NCBI GenBank assembly: GCA_964620555.1
Contig: CAZUGZ010000068.1
Coordinates: 1 to 6,200 of the forward strand
Source of the DNA: JAPOQD01 sp964620555
GTDB lineage: Bacteria; Pseudomonadota; Gammaproteobacteria; Pseudomonadales; Halieaceae
Direction: 5' to 3'
DNA length: 6,200 bases
The translations under genes and the position numbers were made by a program. The notes under the pieces are model-generated. The model was not told the origin of the DNA. It worked only from the letters and a program-made list of their open reading frames with translations, and made no database searches. Positions 5,708-6,200 of the stretch are shown piece after piece. Within the stretch, counting starts at the first letter, position 1; every line of letters starts with the position of its first letter.

Positions 5708-6200
5708 TCAGCGGGTCTCGTCGACCATCCTGAGGTAACTCTCCCGACGGTAGGCAAGTGCCCGTCGCCGCTCTGCCGGAGAGACACGCCTGGTGTCCCC
5801 GGGTAGATGATTCATCACCTCAGACGCCCTGACCACCTTCACCACCGGATTATCCGGTGCCTGTTTCGCCAGATAATTTCTGCCCACCAGCGTGCCCTCG
5901 CTGCGTCCGCGGGGATCGAGCCAGTTGGCCACACCGGGATCATCGAACGACAGCACATAACGTATCCTGCCGTCGGCGTCGACCACCCCCCGGTGCATGT
6001 TGACGTCTGTCTGATAGTTCACGAAATCCAGCGATTTGCACCAGACGTCAAACAACTGAAAGCTCCAGTAAGCGGCGTCCGGCGCCGCGTACTCGATGAT
6101 CATTGCCTCATCGTCTTCCAGCCGCCAAACGCCAAACATGTAATAGGTGCTGGGTTCGGGTCGGCACCGCCAGCCGATAAGCCATGGCCTGCGCTTCCAG
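5708..6200 (-). CDS. DUF1214-domain protein, C-terminal part (runs off right edge)
   Basis: The frame is open to the window edge, so the gene starts beyond it. The first whole codon is at 6199-6197 and 163 residues are visible. Visible features of the DUF1214 fold: YYMFGVWRLEDDEAMIIE (19-36), AYWSFQLFDVWCKSLDF (43-59), then NYQTDVN, DADGRIRYVLS (74-84) and DDPGVANWLDPRGRSEG (86-102). The aromatic and DPGxxNWLD elements are typical of this domain, whose biochemical role is not established; it often occurs alone or with DUF1254. ATG at 6139 is internal, because coding-like sequence (PEPSTYY) continues upstream in frame without a stop. The tail after about residue 125 is basic and ends MVDETR. 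It is the most upstream visible gene of the set leading to the RND exporter, so a shared role in handling a lipid-like or other hydrophobic compound is inferred, not shown. Confidence 0.85.
   Translation of the reverse strand, partial: WKRRPWLIGWRCRPEPSTYYMFGVWRLEDDEAMIIEYAAPDAAYWSFQLFDVWCKSLDFVNYQTDVNMHRGVVDADGRIRYVLSFDDPGVANWLDPRGRSEGTLVGRNYLAKQAPDNPVVKVVRASEVMNHLPGDTRRVSPAERRRALAYRRESYLRMVDETR

Overview
The window looks like chromosomal DNA of a Gram-negative, probably gammaproteobacterial and environmental (marine or soil) organism. This is inferred from moderately high GC by eye, gene families common in such bacteria (an AAHS-type aromatic-acid permease, a COG1033-type RND exporter, a DUF1214 protein, a KstR2-like TetR regulator) and tight intergenic spacing. 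No rRNA, tRNA, CRISPR array, insertion sequence or phage gene was seen.

Layout. Positions 1-125 are a control region: a consensus -35 box (TTGACA), a candidate -10 box and a 29-bp near-perfect inverted repeat lie upstream of a TetR-family regulator (+ strand, ending at 797). The TetR reading frame has no ATG, GTG or TTG upstream of its DNA-binding domain. A CTG at 126 with a short Shine-Dalgarno is the best start visible. A HAD-superfamily hydrolase follows on the minus strand (862-1590), converging with tetR. The 263-base gap at 1591-1853 separates the HAD gene from a divergent MFS permease of the aromatic acid:H+ symporter type (+, 1854-3170). That gap holds a small AT-rich palindrome and possible weak promoters, and no convincing gene.

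The permease converges, with a 26-base gap, on a minus-strand gene set read from the right edge leftwards: the C-terminal part of a DUF1214 protein (5708 to beyond 6200), a 49-residue small gene whose sequence resembles the first residues of bacterial sulfotransferases (5518-5667), and a 768-residue RND/MMPL-type exporter (3197-5503). Gaps in this set are 40 and 14 bases, so it is very likely one operon.

How the genes may work together. The permease would import a small carboxylate and the RND protein would move a hydrophobic molecule out of or across the inner membrane. The TetR protein most likely controls its own promoter and perhaps a divergent gene beyond the left edge. No catabolic enzyme is visible to name a substrate, so a shared pathway is only a guess. 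The points most worth a second look are the TetR operator/promoter overlap, its apparent non-canonical start, and the stunted sulfotransferase-like gene inside the exporter operon. I found no clear evidence of a wholly new system.
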